Shown in pieces: positions 35,515 to 44,743 of a DNA stretch of 53,367 bases. Where the stretch lies: positions 1-53,367 of the forward strand of contig JAHBVH010000057.1 of the NCBI GenBank assembly GCA_019637645.1. Direction: 5' to 3'. The notes under the pieces were generated by a model. That model did not search any database, was not told where the DNA came from, and saw nothing but the letters and a program-made list of their open reading frames with translations. Made by a program: the position numbers and the translations under genes. The number at the start of each line of letters is the position of its first letter. The first letter of the stretch is position 1. The DNA comes from Caldilineaceae bacterium. GTDB taxonomy: Bacteria; Chloroflexota; Anaerolineae; Caldilineales; Caldilineaceae.

Positions 35515-35661
35515 AAAAGCTCCTTTATTCCGATGATGCTGGTTATCAATGCCTGGGTGAAAGCGCAACCAAGAGAAGATTCTTGGGCTACATCTATGTA
35601 GAATAATGGTCAGCCTATCACGCGGTCAATAGCCCTGTCAAGCTAAATTCAGAGGAGAATT

Positions 35662-36480
35662 ATGCACAAAGTAGAGCCCGGTCTTGTTTCAGTGACCTTT
35701 CGCCAATGGACACCGCCGCAGATCATCGAATTGGCCGCGACAGCAGGGTTGGCCGGGATTGAATGGGGCGGTGACATTCATGTCCCAGCGGGAGAGTTAG
35801 CGCAAGCACGCCTGGTGCGGCAGCAGACCGCGGCCGCGGGTTTACAGGTCGCGGCCTATGGTTCGTACTATCGTGTTGGTCAGCCAGCGTCTGGTCCCTT
35901 TGCCAAGATTTTGGCAACGGCAGTTGCCCTTGGCGCGCCGGTCATTCGCGTTTGGGCAGGCACCCAAGGCACGGCAAGCGCCGCTGAGGCTGATTGGGAT
36001 GCCGTCGTGCGCGATTCAGTGGCGATTGCAGCGTTGGCAGCCACCGAAGGCATCCCCGTGGCCTACGAATTTCATCGCAACACCCTAACCGATAGCTATG
36101 CCGCGGCTTATCAACTCTTGACGCAGACAAATCACCCCAATCTGCGCATCTATTGGCAACCGCCTTGGCATGTCACGGTAGACGAAAACGTGGTTGGCCT
36201 CGCGCAGATCGCGCCTTGGCTCCACCATCTACATCTCTTTCATTGGCGGTGGGCCGATGGTGTCCGGTTGCCATTGGCCGAAGGGGCAGCCGATTGGCGG
36301 CGCTATCTGGCCCAAGTGGTGCATTCCCCAGCAGTACCACCCATGGCAGGCAGCCGATTTGCCCTTCTGGAGTTTGTTGCCGGTGATGATCCAGCCCAGT
36401 TTCAGCACGACGCGGCAACCCTCCACCAATGGCTAGCCGCCCTGGCAGCCATGGCACCGGAGTCGTCACGCCATGGCTGA
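35662..36480 (+). CDS. Sugar phosphate isomerase/epimerase family protein
   Basis: 272 aa from ATG 35662 with AGAGGAG six bases upstream. The TIM barrel has GLAGIEWGGDIHVPAGE at the first strands, YGSYYRVGQ, VIRVWAGTQG, VAYEFHRNTLTDS (metal Glu), IYWQPPWHV, and HLHLFHWR. It differs clearly from the isomerase at 22182. The third metal strand, normally with Asp-x-x-H, reads WQPPWHV here, so the metal site may be altered. It lies divergent from carbamate kinase. Confidence 0.82.
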   Translation: MHKVEPGLVSVTFRQWTPPQIIELAATAGLAGIEWGGDIHVPAGELAQARLVRQQTAAAGLQVAAYGSYYRVGQPASGPFAKILATAVALGAPVIRVWAGTQGTASAAEADWDAVVRDSVAIAALAATEGIPVAYEFHRNTLTDSYAAAYQLLTQTNHPNLRIYWQPPWHVTVDENVVGLAQIAPWLHHLHLFHWRWADGVRLPLAEGAADWRRYLAQVVHSPAVPPMAGSRFALLEFVAGDDPAQFQHDAATLHQWLAALAAMAPESSRHG

Positions 36481-36497
36481 AATGACTGATGCTATAG

Positions 36498-36526
36498 TTG
36501 ACAAATGTTGGCAGATGGGCTATTCT
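36498..36526 (+). promoter_or_regulatory. Sigma70-type promoter of the ABC importer operon
   Basis: TTGACA at 36498-36503, a spacer of exactly 17 bases, and TATTCT at 36521-36526. The -35 is a perfect consensus and the -10 matches four of six. The predicted start is near 36533, giving a leader of about 540 bases before the first binding-protein gene. Confidence 0.6.
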
Positions 36527-37072
36527 GTCTGCGCCGCAGCAGTAAAAGTATATACATCCATATGCCTAGATTACTTAGATTCCCTACGTAGCAGGTTAGC
36601 CAAGAAAAATTCTTCCCACAGTATCTAATTTTTCAGTTGTTCACCTGTTTGGCAAAATAAACAATTTACGCTTGATCCTCAATCGACTGTTGGTCCCCAA
36701 GCAGTCATATAACCTAGTATCACAAAGCGTCTGCGCTACGAAGCAGCGCCTACCACCCATCTACTTGTGCATTGCCGTCTGGGCATTGCCGACTTGTATA
36801 GTAACCCAAATTGTGTTCCATCACATGGTCGTGCAGCCAAGGTTGTATGCTGCCCGCTAGAGACGAGCACAATTTGAACAACTATAGGCGTGTAGTGATT
36901 GCTACACACACCCAATGCTCCCTTTTGTGTGTAGCAGCATTGACCTTTCCAGCGGTTGATGCGACTAGCTGTTTCTCAGGAAATGGCGATGATAGTTCCT
37001 ACGCAGCAATAAGCTCATGGTATTGCTCCATTCTTCAGAAAGTCTTCAGAAAGATCAAAGGAGGTCCTTGTT
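36527..37072 (+). promoter_or_regulatory. Long untranslated leader with alternative hairpins upstream of ABC operon
   Basis: No credible gene lies here. At 36890-36942 several words compete for pairing. GTGTAG (36890-36895) can pair with CTACAC (36902-36907). GCTACACACA (36901-36910) can instead pair with TGTGTGTAGC (36926-36935). CAATGCT (36913-36919) can pair with AGCATTG (36936-36942). The first and second, and the second and third, exclude each other. Further down, CTTCAGAAAG is repeated in tandem (37033-37053) and a strong AAAGGAGGT lies at 37057-37065. The AT-rich 36540-36660 part contrasts with the genes around it. Confidence 0.45.
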
Positions 37073-39115
37073 ATGATTCGACAGGTTATTCGCAAGCAAC
37101 AACGGCCGCGGCAGCGTTGGTTTGGCCTATGGTCAACCATGCTTGTCGTGGCGGGCTTACTCTTTGCTTGTTCACCTGCGGCAGAACCCGCGCCTGCTAG
37201 CCAAGAAAGTACGGCCCCCCAAAGTGAAGCAGCGGCCCCAGCAGCCGCGGTCGATACTTCGGCCAAAGAAGCCCCAATCCTGGCGGGACAGGTAACGGCT
37301 GGCAACTTGCCCGCGGTAGAAGAGCGCCTTCCGGTCAACCCCAAAGTAGTCGAGACGGCCAGTCTAGGCCAATATGGGGGGACTTGGCGCATGGGGCTCA
37401 ACGGGGGGGCCGATAATGCCCTACTCGTCCGAACCATGGCCTATGAACATCTAGTGCGCTGGACCCCCGATTGGACGGCGATTGAGCCGAATATTGCCGA
37501 AGCGTACGAAGTGAATGATGAAGCCACCGAATATACCTTCACCTTGCGCGAAGGGATGAAATGGTCGGATGGCGCGCCCTTCACCGCCGATGATCTCGTC
37601 TTCTGGTATGAGAATATTGCCACCGATGAAGAATATGCGGCCACCCATCCATTAGGCAATTGGCTCAAAGCGGGTGGTGAAGGCGTTGTGGTAGAAAAAG
37701 TCGATGACTATACCGTCAAGTTCGTCTTTGCCGCCCCCAATGGGCTCTTCATTCAGCGGTTAGCCACGCCCGATGGTGCTGAACTGACGCGCTGGCCCAA
37801 GCACTATTGTAGCCAATTCCATCCCGCATACAATGCCGACAATATTGAAGCGTTGGCGACCGAAGCCCAAGCCGACGGCTGGGTGAACTTGATGGAGCTA
37901 AAGTGTGGCGGCGTGCCAGGCACCCCCTACGATGCCCGCTGGCAGAATGCCGAACTCCCCACCCTCTATCCCTGGATGCTTACCACCGCCTATGGCACCG
38001 GCACCCAAGTCATTGGGGAACGCAATCCCTACTATTGGAAAGTCGATGCCGAAGGGCGCCAACTGCCCTATATTGACAAATTGCTCTTTGACGTAGCCGA
38101 AAGTGTCGATGTCTTGGTGCTCAAGGCGCTTAATGGCGAGATCGACATGCAAGATCGCCATCTGGCCACACTCCCCAACAAATCGGTCTTCTTTGACAAC
38201 ATGGAACAGGGGGGCTATCACTTCTTTGAAACGGTCCCCTCGAGCATGAACAACACGATCATCGCCTTAAATCTGACCCACAAAGATCCCATGAAGCGGG
38301 AAATGTACCAGAATAAGGAGTTTCGCGTTGCACTTTCGCACGCCATCAATCGCCAAGAGATTATCGATGTAGTCCATGTCGGCCAGGGCGAGCCCTATCA
38401 ACTTGGCCCTCGCCCGACCTCTCCCTTCTTTAACGAGCAGCTCGCCAAGCAATATACGGAATATGACCCCGACCAAGCGAATGCCATTTTGGATGGGCTC
38501 TATCCAGCGAAGAATGCCGAAGGGATGCGCCTTGGGCCGGATGGCAATCCCATTACCATTGTCATTGATGTCACCTCGAACCAGCAGGCCAATATTGATA
38601 CCTTGGGCTTGATCGAAGGCTATTGGGCCGCGATTGGCGTCGATGCGCAGATCAATTCGATCGATCGCTCCCTGCTCTATACCCGTAAAGATTCCAACGA
38701 ACATGACGCTACCGTTTGGGGTGGTGACGGCGGCTTGGATGTGATCCTCGAGCCGCGTTGGTATTTCCCCTACAACAGTGAATCGCTCTACGCCGAAGCT
38801 TGGCAGAGCTGGTTCAATAATCCATCGGGCGAAGGCGCGCTGACGCCACCCGAAGAACCACCGGCTGGCCCCAAACAGCAGATGGAGTTGTATGAAGCGA
38901 TCAAGGCCACAGGTGATGCTGATCAACAGGCCGAACTGATGAAACAAATTCTCGCGATCGCAGCCGATGAGTTCTATGCCATCGGGATTGCGCTTCCCTC
39001 GCCTGGCTATGGAATCGTTCGGAACAACTTCCACAATGTTCCCGAGAGCTTCCCCGGCGCTTGGCTCTACCCCAACCCAGCGCCCACCAATCCAGAGCAA
39101 TACTGGATTGAGTAG
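37073..39115 (+). CDS. ABC transporter substrate-binding lipoprotein (SBP family 5), copy 1
   Basis: 680 aa. A lipoprotein signal peptide ends LLFACSPAAEP, so it is lipid-anchored outside the membrane. A Pro/Ala/Ser linker is followed by LGQYGGTWRMGL and LREGMKWSDGAPFTADDLVFWYE, the family 5 oligopeptide/nickel-binding signature. Then ERNPYYWKVDAEGRQLPYID, FRVALSHAINRQEIIDVV and the C-terminal ending NPEQYWIE. At 680 aa it is longer than the usual 500-550, owing to inserts typical of this Chloroflexota/actinobacterial subfamily, many of which bind oligosaccharides. It is first in the operon, with a strong ribosome-binding site. By eye it is roughly 60% identical to the next gene. Confidence 0.93.
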   Translation: MIRQVIRKQQRPRQRWFGLWSTMLVVAGLLFACSPAAEPAPASQESTAPQSEAAAPAAAVDTSAKEAPILAGQVTAGNLPAVEERLPVNPKVVETASLGQYGGTWRMGLNGGADNALLVRTMAYEHLVRWTPDWTAIEPNIAEAYEVNDEATEYTFTLREGMKWSDGAPFTADDLVFWYENIATDEEYAATHPLGNWLKAGGEGVVVEKVDDYTVKFVFAAPNGLFIQRLATPDGAELTRWPKHYCSQFHPAYNADNIEALATEAQADGWVNLMELKCGGVPGTPYDARWQNAELPTLYPWMLTTAYGTGTQVIGERNPYYWKVDAEGRQLPYIDKLLFDVAESVDVLVLKALNGEIDMQDRHLATLPNKSVFFDNMEQGGYHFFETVPSSMNNTIIALNLTHKDPMKREMYQNKEFRVALSHAINRQEIIDVVHVGQGEPYQLGPRPTSPFFNEQLAKQYTEYDPDQANAILDGLYPAKNAEGMRLGPDGNPITIVIDVTSNQQANIDTLGLIEGYWAAIGVDAQINSIDRSLLYTRKDSNEHDATVWGGDGGLDVILEPRWYFPYNSESLYAEAWQSWFNNPSGEGALTPPEEPPAGPKQQMELYEAIKATGDADQQAELMKQILAIAADEFYAIGIALPSPGYGIVRNNFHNVPESFPGAWLYPNPAPTNPEQYWIE

Positions 39116-39128
39116 CCAGTGTTGATCG

Positions 39129-39181
39129 GAAGCCAAGCAGCGTAGTACGCTCCCAAATCACTTACTGCGCTGCTTGGCTTC
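39129..39181 (+). terminator. Stable hairpin between the two binding-protein genes
   Basis: GAAGCCAAGCAGCG (39129-39142) pairs perfectly with 39168-39181, with additional AGTA/TACT pairing inside the loop. It starts 14 bases after the first stop and ends 83 bases before the second start. It probably limits read-through or protects the first mRNA segment. Confidence 0.6.
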
Positions 39182-39264
39182 TGCTACTTTCTTATGCTAC
39201 TTTCAGACTTTCGCTTTTCCCCTCGTTTACAAGCAAACCAAGCAACAATCCAAGGAGGAACCGC

Positions 39265-41271
39265 ATGCGTAGCTACTTTGCTTACCAAGCTGTTGTGATT
39301 GTGCTCTTTAGTTTGCTGGCTGGGTGTACCCCCACAGCACCAACATCAACGGCGCCAGCAGAGGCTACACCGCCAGCCACGGAAAGCGCGACAATGTCCG
39401 CGGCGGACACCACCCAAAAAGAAGCTCCCATCTTAGCCGCCTTGGTCGCGGCGGGAACTTTGCCCCCACTCGCAGAGCGCTTGCCAGAAACACCTTTGGT
39501 GGTTGAACCCGTGGAAAGCCTTGGGCAATATGGGGGTACTTGGCGCATGGCATTGGTTGGGGGCCAAGATAATGCCTGGCTCGTGCGCACCATTAGCTAT
39601 GACCACCTCATGCGTTGGACGCGCGATTGGACGGGCATCGAGCCCAATGTGGCCCAAGCGGTTACGGTCAATGACGACGCCAGCGAATATACCTTTCAGT
39701 TGCGCCCCGGCATGAAATGGTCCGACGGCCAACCCTTTACCGCCGATGACTTAGTCTTTTGGTGGAACGATGTCGCCCTAAACACCGACCTTTCCCCCGG
39801 TGGGCCACCTTCGTGGATGCGCGTCGGCAGTGAACCGGCTACGGTCACCAAAGTGGATGATACGACGGCGGTGGTGAAATTCCCCATGCCAAATGGTCTC
39901 TTTCTCCAATACCTGGCTACACCGGATGGCGATACGCCAACCCGCTATCCCAAACATTACTGCGCCCAATTCCATCAGGACTACAACACAGAAAACCTGG
40001 ATGAATTGGTCCAAACGGCCAATGCCAGCGACTGGGTCAATCTCTTTCAACTGAAATGCGCGGGCGTGCCAGGGACACCCTATGATGCCCGCTGGCAAAA
40101 TGGCGAACTGCCAACGCTCAAAGCTTGGATGCTCACCACGCCCTATGGCGCGAGCACCCAGGTCATAGCCGAGCGCAATCCTTATTACTGGAAAGTTGAC
40201 CCCGAAGGGCGTCAGCTCCCCTATATCGACAAAGTGCTCTACGATGTGTTGGAAGATCGCGAAGTGCTGCTCCTCAAGGTCATGAATGGCGAGATCGACA
40301 TGATGAGCCGCCACTTTAACACCAATGACAATAAGGCAGTCATTGCCGACAGTGCCGAGCAAGCAGAGTTGGGCTTTTTTGAAACGCGCAACAGTGGCAA
40401 TACGGTAGGTTTTCACTTTAATATGAACCACAAAGATCCACGGATGCGCACTATCTTCCAAGATAAAAACTTCCGGATCGCCATGTCCCTGGCCATGAAC
40501 CGCCAGGAAGCCATTGATGTCATCCTGGTGGGGCAAGGGACGCCCATGAACAACGCCATGGACCCCAAGAGCATTCCCGAACTCTATGACGAAGAGATGG
40601 CAACCCAATATACAGAATACGATCCAGCCTTGGCCGCCGAGTACCTAGCCAAGGTGGGGATGACCGAAAAAGGGGCGGACGGGTTCTATTTGGGGCCAGA
40701 TGGTGCGCCCTTCTCCTTTGTGGTGCAGACCACGCCCGCCTTTGGCTATGTCGACATGGCCGAAATGATCGTCAACCAATGGCGTGACTTTGGCATTAAC
40801 GCCCAGTTGAACAGCATGGATCGCGCTTTGCTCTATACGCGCAAGGACTCCAATGATCATGATGTGCATGTTTGGGGCGCTGGCGGTGGCAGTGAAGTCT
40901 TCCTCGATCCACGCCACTTCTTGCCGGTGACCAGCGAATCGGCCTATGCCATGGCCTGGTACACCTGGTTTGTCAACCCTAGCGGCGATGGCGCGCTGAC
41001 TCAACCAGAGGAACCGCCCGCCGCCGTGAAGGAGCAGATGGAACTCTATAATCAGATCAAAGCCACCGGCGACTACCAAGAACAGTTGCGGCTGATGCAA
41101 GCGATCCTGGCCATTGCCAAGGAAGAGTTCTATGTCATTGGCGTCTCTTCCTCGCTCTCTGGCTATGGGGTTGTACGCAACAATTTCCACAATGTGCCCA
41201 CGTCATTACCCGGTTCGTGGCAATACCCCGATCCCGCGCCGACAAATCCTGAACAGTATTGGATGGACTAG
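39265..41271 (+). CDS. ABC transporter substrate-binding lipoprotein (SBP family 5), copy 2
   Basis: 668 aa, with CAAGGAGGAACCGC before the ATG. Lipobox LLAGCTPTAP at about residue 21. The body repeats the layout of copy 1: LGQYGGTWRMALVGG, LRPGMKWSDGQPFTADDLVFWWN, YDARWQNGELPTLKAWMLTTPYG, ERNPYYWKVDPEGRQLPYID, FRIAMSLAMNRQEAIDVI and a C-terminal NPEQYWMD. Differences are concentrated in the loops around residues 170-190 and 365-385, where binding residues often lie, so the two copies may bind different ligands through the same permease. It is followed by a hairpin and the permease genes. Confidence 0.93.
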   Translation: MRSYFAYQAVVIVLFSLLAGCTPTAPTSTAPAEATPPATESATMSAADTTQKEAPILAALVAAGTLPPLAERLPETPLVVEPVESLGQYGGTWRMALVGGQDNAWLVRTISYDHLMRWTRDWTGIEPNVAQAVTVNDDASEYTFQLRPGMKWSDGQPFTADDLVFWWNDVALNTDLSPGGPPSWMRVGSEPATVTKVDDTTAVVKFPMPNGLFLQYLATPDGDTPTRYPKHYCAQFHQDYNTENLDELVQTANASDWVNLFQLKCAGVPGTPYDARWQNGELPTLKAWMLTTPYGASTQVIAERNPYYWKVDPEGRQLPYIDKVLYDVLEDREVLLLKVMNGEIDMMSRHFNTNDNKAVIADSAEQAELGFFETRNSGNTVGFHFNMNHKDPRMRTIFQDKNFRIAMSLAMNRQEAIDVILVGQGTPMNNAMDPKSIPELYDEEMATQYTEYDPALAAEYLAKVGMTEKGADGFYLGPDGAPFSFVVQTTPAFGYVDMAEMIVNQWRDFGINAQLNSMDRALLYTRKDSNDHDVHVWGAGGGSEVFLDPRHFLPVTSESAYAMAWYTWFVNPSGDGALTQPEEPPAAVKEQMELYNQIKATGDYQEQLRLMQAILAIAKEEFYVIGVSSSLSGYGVVRNNFHNVPTSLPGSWQYPDPAPTNPEQYWMD

Positions 41272-41280
41272 TTGATTGAA

Positions 41281-41325
41281 GGTGGGGTGGCGGCCAACAG
41301 CTTCTTGCTTGGCTGCCACCCCACC
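41281..41325 (+). terminator. Stable 16-bp hairpin upstream of the first permease
   Basis: GGTGGGGTGGCGGCCA (41281-41296) pairs with 41310-41325 with a single G-U pair and a 13-base loop. It is 17 bases from the permease ATG and has no T-run. It may reduce permease expression relative to the binding proteins. Confidence 0.6.
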
Positions 41326-41341
41326 AGAGTACCGAGGGTTT

Positions 41342-42328
41342 ATGTTCCAATTTATTCTACGCCGTACGCTCTATCTCATCCCAACCTTAATCGCGATCTC
41401 TTTGGTGATGTTTATCATCATCCAGTTGCCGCCGGGCGACTATTTAACTACCCTAGTCGCCGCGATGGCTTCGCAAGGCGAGAGTGTGGATCAAGCCGCC
41501 TTGGTGGCACTGCGCGAGCGCTATGGTCTTGGTCAGCCGATCTATGTCCAGTATTGGAAATGGATCTCCAGCATTATTTTCCATGGAGACTTTGGCCGTT
41601 CCTTTGCCTATAACCTGCCCGTCTCTTCATTGATCTGGGAACGGTTGGCGCTGACCATGGTTCTCTCGGTCTGCTCATTATTCTTTGTCTGGTTGATCGC
41701 TTTCCCAGTGGGCGTCTATTCTGCCGTGCGGCAATATTCCTGGGGCGATTATGTGGCAACCTTCCTCGGCTTTATTGGCGTGGCTGTCCCCAACTTTCTC
41801 TTGGCGCTGGTGCTCATGTATGTGGCCTTTAAATATTTTAACCAGAGTGTCGGTGGCCTCTTTTCCCCCGAATATCAGGAAGCGCCTTGGAGTTGGGATA
41901 AAGTTTTAGATCTGCTTGGTCATCTTTGGATCCCAATTATTATTATTGGCACCGAAGGCACCGCCGGGCTGATCCGTATTATGCGGGCCAACTTGCTTGA
42001 TGAATTGCGCAAACCCTATGTGGTTACGGCCCGTGCCAAGGGCTTGCCAGAATGGAAATTACTGCTCAAATACCCCGTGCGTGTGGCCCTAAATCCCTTT
42101 ATTAGCACGGTCGGCTGGGTCTTACCGGGCTTGGTCTCGGGCTCGGCCATCGTCTCGATTGTGCTGAGCTTGCCCACCACCGGGCCGATTCTGCTGCGTG
42201 CGCTCCTCTCACAAGATATGTATCTAGCTGGCAGCTTTCTGCTCATGCTAAGCGTGCTCACCGTGATCGGGACACTCCTCTCCGATCTCCTGCTGGCTTG
42301 GCTCGATCCACGCATTCGTTACGAGTAA
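41342..42328 (+). CDS. ABC transporter permease (DppB/OppB type)
   Basis: 328 aa from ATG 41342 (GAGGG upstream); the ORF opens 22 codons earlier inside the hairpin and is not used. It starts MFQFILRRTLYLIPTLIAISLVMFIIIQLPPGDYL, typical for the first permease, with about six membrane segments. Family signature: FLGFIGVAVPNFLLALVLMY, then the EAA loop LLDELRKPYVVTARAKGLPEWKLLLKYPVRVALNPFIST. It ends LLSDLLLAWLDPRIRYE. It forms the membrane channel with the next gene. Confidence 0.95.
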   Translation: MFQFILRRTLYLIPTLIAISLVMFIIIQLPPGDYLTTLVAAMASQGESVDQAALVALRERYGLGQPIYVQYWKWISSIIFHGDFGRSFAYNLPVSSLIWERLALTMVLSVCSLFFVWLIAFPVGVYSAVRQYSWGDYVATFLGFIGVAVPNFLLALVLMYVAFKYFNQSVGGLFSPEYQEAPWSWDKVLDLLGHLWIPIIIIGTEGTAGLIRIMRANLLDELRKPYVVTARAKGLPEWKLLLKYPVRVALNPFISTVGWVLPGLVSGSAIVSIVLSLPTTGPILLRALLSQDMYLAGSFLLMLSVLTVIGTLLSDLLLAWLDPRIRYE

Positions 42329-42438
42329 GATAGGCGTTGCGGGTCCAGCGCAAACCGATCCGGGTTGGCTGGGCGTCCGTCTAGCGCAATCTGTTTGCTG
42401 CATCCCGAGTTGATGCAACGTTGTAAAGGAAAGTGTTC

Positions 42439-43602
42439 ATGGCAACTGATGTTCGACCGCTAGGGCAGGGGACAGGGACGCACCCCGTGGAGCCGCCCGT
42501 GCAAACGACGGAAAGCCGCGTGAATGTCGCCTCCCAATGGCAGTTGATGTGGTGGAAGTTTCGGAAACACAAGGCGGCCATGATTGGCGGCATCATCACG
42601 ATTCTTTTCTACTTGATCGCGCTCTTCGCCGAGTTCTTGGCCCCCTTTGACACCGAGCGCTTTAGCGCTCAGCACACCTATGCACCACCGCAGCCACTCC
42701 ATCTCTTTCAGGAGACCACCGAGGGTTGGCGTTTTAATCCCTATGTCAACGGCTATCGCGTGGAAATTGACCAAACTGCCTTGCGCCGTACCTTTGTCGT
42801 CGATGAAGAAGCCATACATCGCGTGAATTTCTTTGCCCCTGGCACACCCTACAAACTGCTGGGCGTCTACGAAACCAATCTACGCTTGATTACCCCAGAA
42901 GATCCGAGCGCGCCGATGTACCTCTTGGGTGCCGATCGCTTGGGCCGCGATGTACTAAGCCGCTTGATCTATGGCACCCGTATCTCCATGACCATTGGGT
43001 TGGTCGGGGTGGTGTTGAGCTTTGTCTTGGGGATTGTGTTAGGTGGGATTTCGGGCTTCTATGGCGGCGCGATTGACAACTTGATCCAGCGGGTCATCGA
43101 ATTTATCCGTTCGATCCCCAGCATTCCCCTGTGGATGGCGCTAGCCGCGGCGGTTCCCACTGATTGGTCACCTTTGCGGGTCTATTTCATCATTACCATC
43201 ATCCTCTCGTTCATCGGGTGGACGGGGTTAGCACGCGTGGTGCGTGGTCGTTTCCTGGCGATGCGGACCGAAGATTTTGTCTTGGCCGCGCGGTTGGACG
43301 GCTCCAGCGAATTCCGTACCATCTGGAAACATATGGTGCCCTCCTTCTTTAGCCACATTATCGCCTCGTTGACCTTGGCGATCCCCGGCATGATCATTGC
43401 AGAAACGGCGCTCAGCTTTCTGGGCTTGGGGCTAAAACCACCGGTTGTCAGTTGGGGCGTGCTCTTGCAAGAAGCCCAAAATATCCGCTCGGTGGCAACC
43501 GCGCCTTGGCTGATGTGGCCCGCGGCCGCGGTAATTATCTCGGTGCTGGCGCTCAACTTCTTGGGCGATGGGCTCCGGGATGCGGCGGATCCCTATCGTT
43601 AG
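42439..43602 (+). CDS. ABC transporter permease (DppC/OppC type)
   Basis: 387 aa from ATG 42439, with AAGGA eight bases upstream. A cytoplasmic N-terminus is followed by TM1 (AAMIGGIITILFYLIALFAEFLAPF). Then comes an external insert of about 110 residues (YAPPQPLHLF ... GVYETNLRLI), longer than in E. coli DppC but typical of the YejE-like subgroup. The conserved YLLGADRLGRDVLSRLIYGTRIS and the EAA loop EDFVLAARLDGSSEFRTIWKHMVPS follow. The C-terminus reads ALNFLGDGLRDAADPY. Confidence 0.95.
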   Translation: MATDVRPLGQGTGTHPVEPPVQTTESRVNVASQWQLMWWKFRKHKAAMIGGIITILFYLIALFAEFLAPFDTERFSAQHTYAPPQPLHLFQETTEGWRFNPYVNGYRVEIDQTALRRTFVVDEEAIHRVNFFAPGTPYKLLGVYETNLRLITPEDPSAPMYLLGADRLGRDVLSRLIYGTRISMTIGLVGVVLSFVLGIVLGGISGFYGGAIDNLIQRVIEFIRSIPSIPLWMALAAAVPTDWSPLRVYFIITIILSFIGWTGLARVVRGRFLAMRTEDFVLAARLDGSSEFRTIWKHMVPSFFSHIIASLTLAIPGMIIAETALSFLGLGLKPPVVSWGVLLQEAQNIRSVATAPWLMWPAAAVIISVLALNFLGDGLRDAADPYR

Positions 43603-43647
43603 TGACAATCTATTGATGCTCGTCATCTGTATTCCGGTTGAGAACCA

Positions 43648-44724
43648 ATGGCACAAAACGAACTTCTGATCGAAATCAAAGGGCTCAAAACCCATTTTTT
43701 CACCGACGAAGGAGTAGTCAAAGCAGTCGATGGGGTAGATTTTGACATCTATCGCAACAAGACCCTCTGTATTGTCGGCGAGAGCGGCTGTGGTAAAAGC
43801 ATTACGGCCCGTTCCATTCTGCAAATTGTGGACCCACCTGGGCGCATTGTCGAAGGCGCGATCCGGTTTCATCGCCAAAGCAACGGGCAAAAGGACGTGA
43901 TTGATCTGGCCGCCTTGCCCCCGCGTGGCCGGGCGATCCGCGACATTCGGGGCAAAGATATTGCCATGATCTTCCAAGAGCCCATGACCTCGCTCAGCCC
44001 AATCCATACGGTGGGCAACCAGATCACCGAAGCGATCTTGCTTCATACGGATCTTGCCAAAGATGCGGCCAAGGAGCGCACGATTGAATTGCTGCGGCGG
44101 GTCGGCATTCCGCGCCCCGCGGAACGCTTTGATGTCTACCCCTTTCAACTGAGTGGTGGCATGCGCCAACGGGTGATGATTGCCATGGCGCTCTCGTGTA
44201 ATCCTGCCTTGCTCATTGCCGACGAACCGACCACCGCCGTCGATGTGACCACCCAAGCCCAAATTCTGGAATTACTGCTGGAATTGCAAGCCGAGTTCGG
44301 CATGGGGATTATGCTCATCACCCATGATCTGGGCGTCGTTGCCGAAATGGCCGATGATGTCGTGGTGATGTACCTGGGCCGGGTGGCCGAACAGGGCGAC
44401 GTTGATTCGATCTTCTATGATCCCAAACACCCCTATACCCAGGCATTGTTGCGTTCCATCCCCAAATTTACCGGACACAAAGAGCGCCAGCGCCTTGATT
44501 CGATCCGGGGCATGGTGCCGGATCCGCTCAATCGGCCCGGCGGTTGCCCTTATCACAGCCGCTGTGATGAATTTATGCCCGGCAAATGTGATCAGATCGT
44601 GCCGCCGCGGATTGAGCTTGGGGCTGGTCGAGCCGTGCGCTGTCTGCTCTATGGCGGCCTTGACGGCGAAACAACCACTGTCGCAACCTCTGTGGCAACT
44701 ACGTCAGCGCCGGTGACGGGCTAG
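43648..44724 (+). CDS. ABC transporter ATP-binding protein (OppD type)
   Basis: 358 aa from ATG 43648. Walker A is [14 protein letters not shown], near residue 50. The Q-loop region is [22 protein letters not shown], the ABC signature is [15 protein letters not shown], Walker B is [13 protein letters not shown], and the H-loop is [11 protein letters not shown]. The C-terminal oligopeptide/dipeptide domain is visible as [27 protein letters not shown], whose cysteines usually hold an iron-sulphur cluster in this family. It ends with a low-complexity Thr/Ala/Val tail. It energises the importer together with the next gene. Confidence 0.95.
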   Translation: MAQNELLIEIKGLKTHFFTDEGVVKAVDGVDFDIYRNKTLCIVGESGCGKSITARSILQIVDPPGRIVEGAIRFHRQSNGQKDVIDLAALPPRGRAIRDIRGKDIAMIFQEPMTSLSPIHTVGNQITEAILLHTDLAKDAAKERTIELLRRVGIPRPAERFDVYPFQLSGGMRQRVMIAMALSCNPALLIADEPTTAVDVTTQAQILELLLELQAEFGMGIMLITHDLGVVAEMADDVVVMYLGRVAEQGDVDSIFYDPKHPYTQALLRSIPKFTGHKERQRLDSIRGMVPDPLNRPGGCPYHSRCDEFMPGKCDQIVPPRIELGAGRAVRCLLYGGLDGETTTVATSVATTSAPVTG

Positions 44725-44743
44725 CGGGGAAAGGATTTACACC

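Noticed and set aside
36901..36942. H-type pseudoknot formed by the two overlapping stems of the leader
   Set aside because: With no linker between the third and fourth strands the ten-pair first stem cannot be spanned; the stems are better read as alternatives.
36672..37200. Short plus-strand frames in the ABC operon leader (36672-36860, 36811-37200)
   Set aside because: No start signals; the second runs out of frame into the signal peptide region of the first binding protein.
38267..39136. 289-codon minus-strand frame opposite the first binding protein
   Set aside because: Antisense shadow of a well-conserved coding sequence.
39778..40608. 276-codon minus-strand frame opposite the second binding protein
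   Set aside because: Antisense shadow.
43432..44262. 276-codon minus-strand frame opposite the permease and ATPase
   Set aside because: Antisense shadow; the sense frame contains all ABC transporter motifs.
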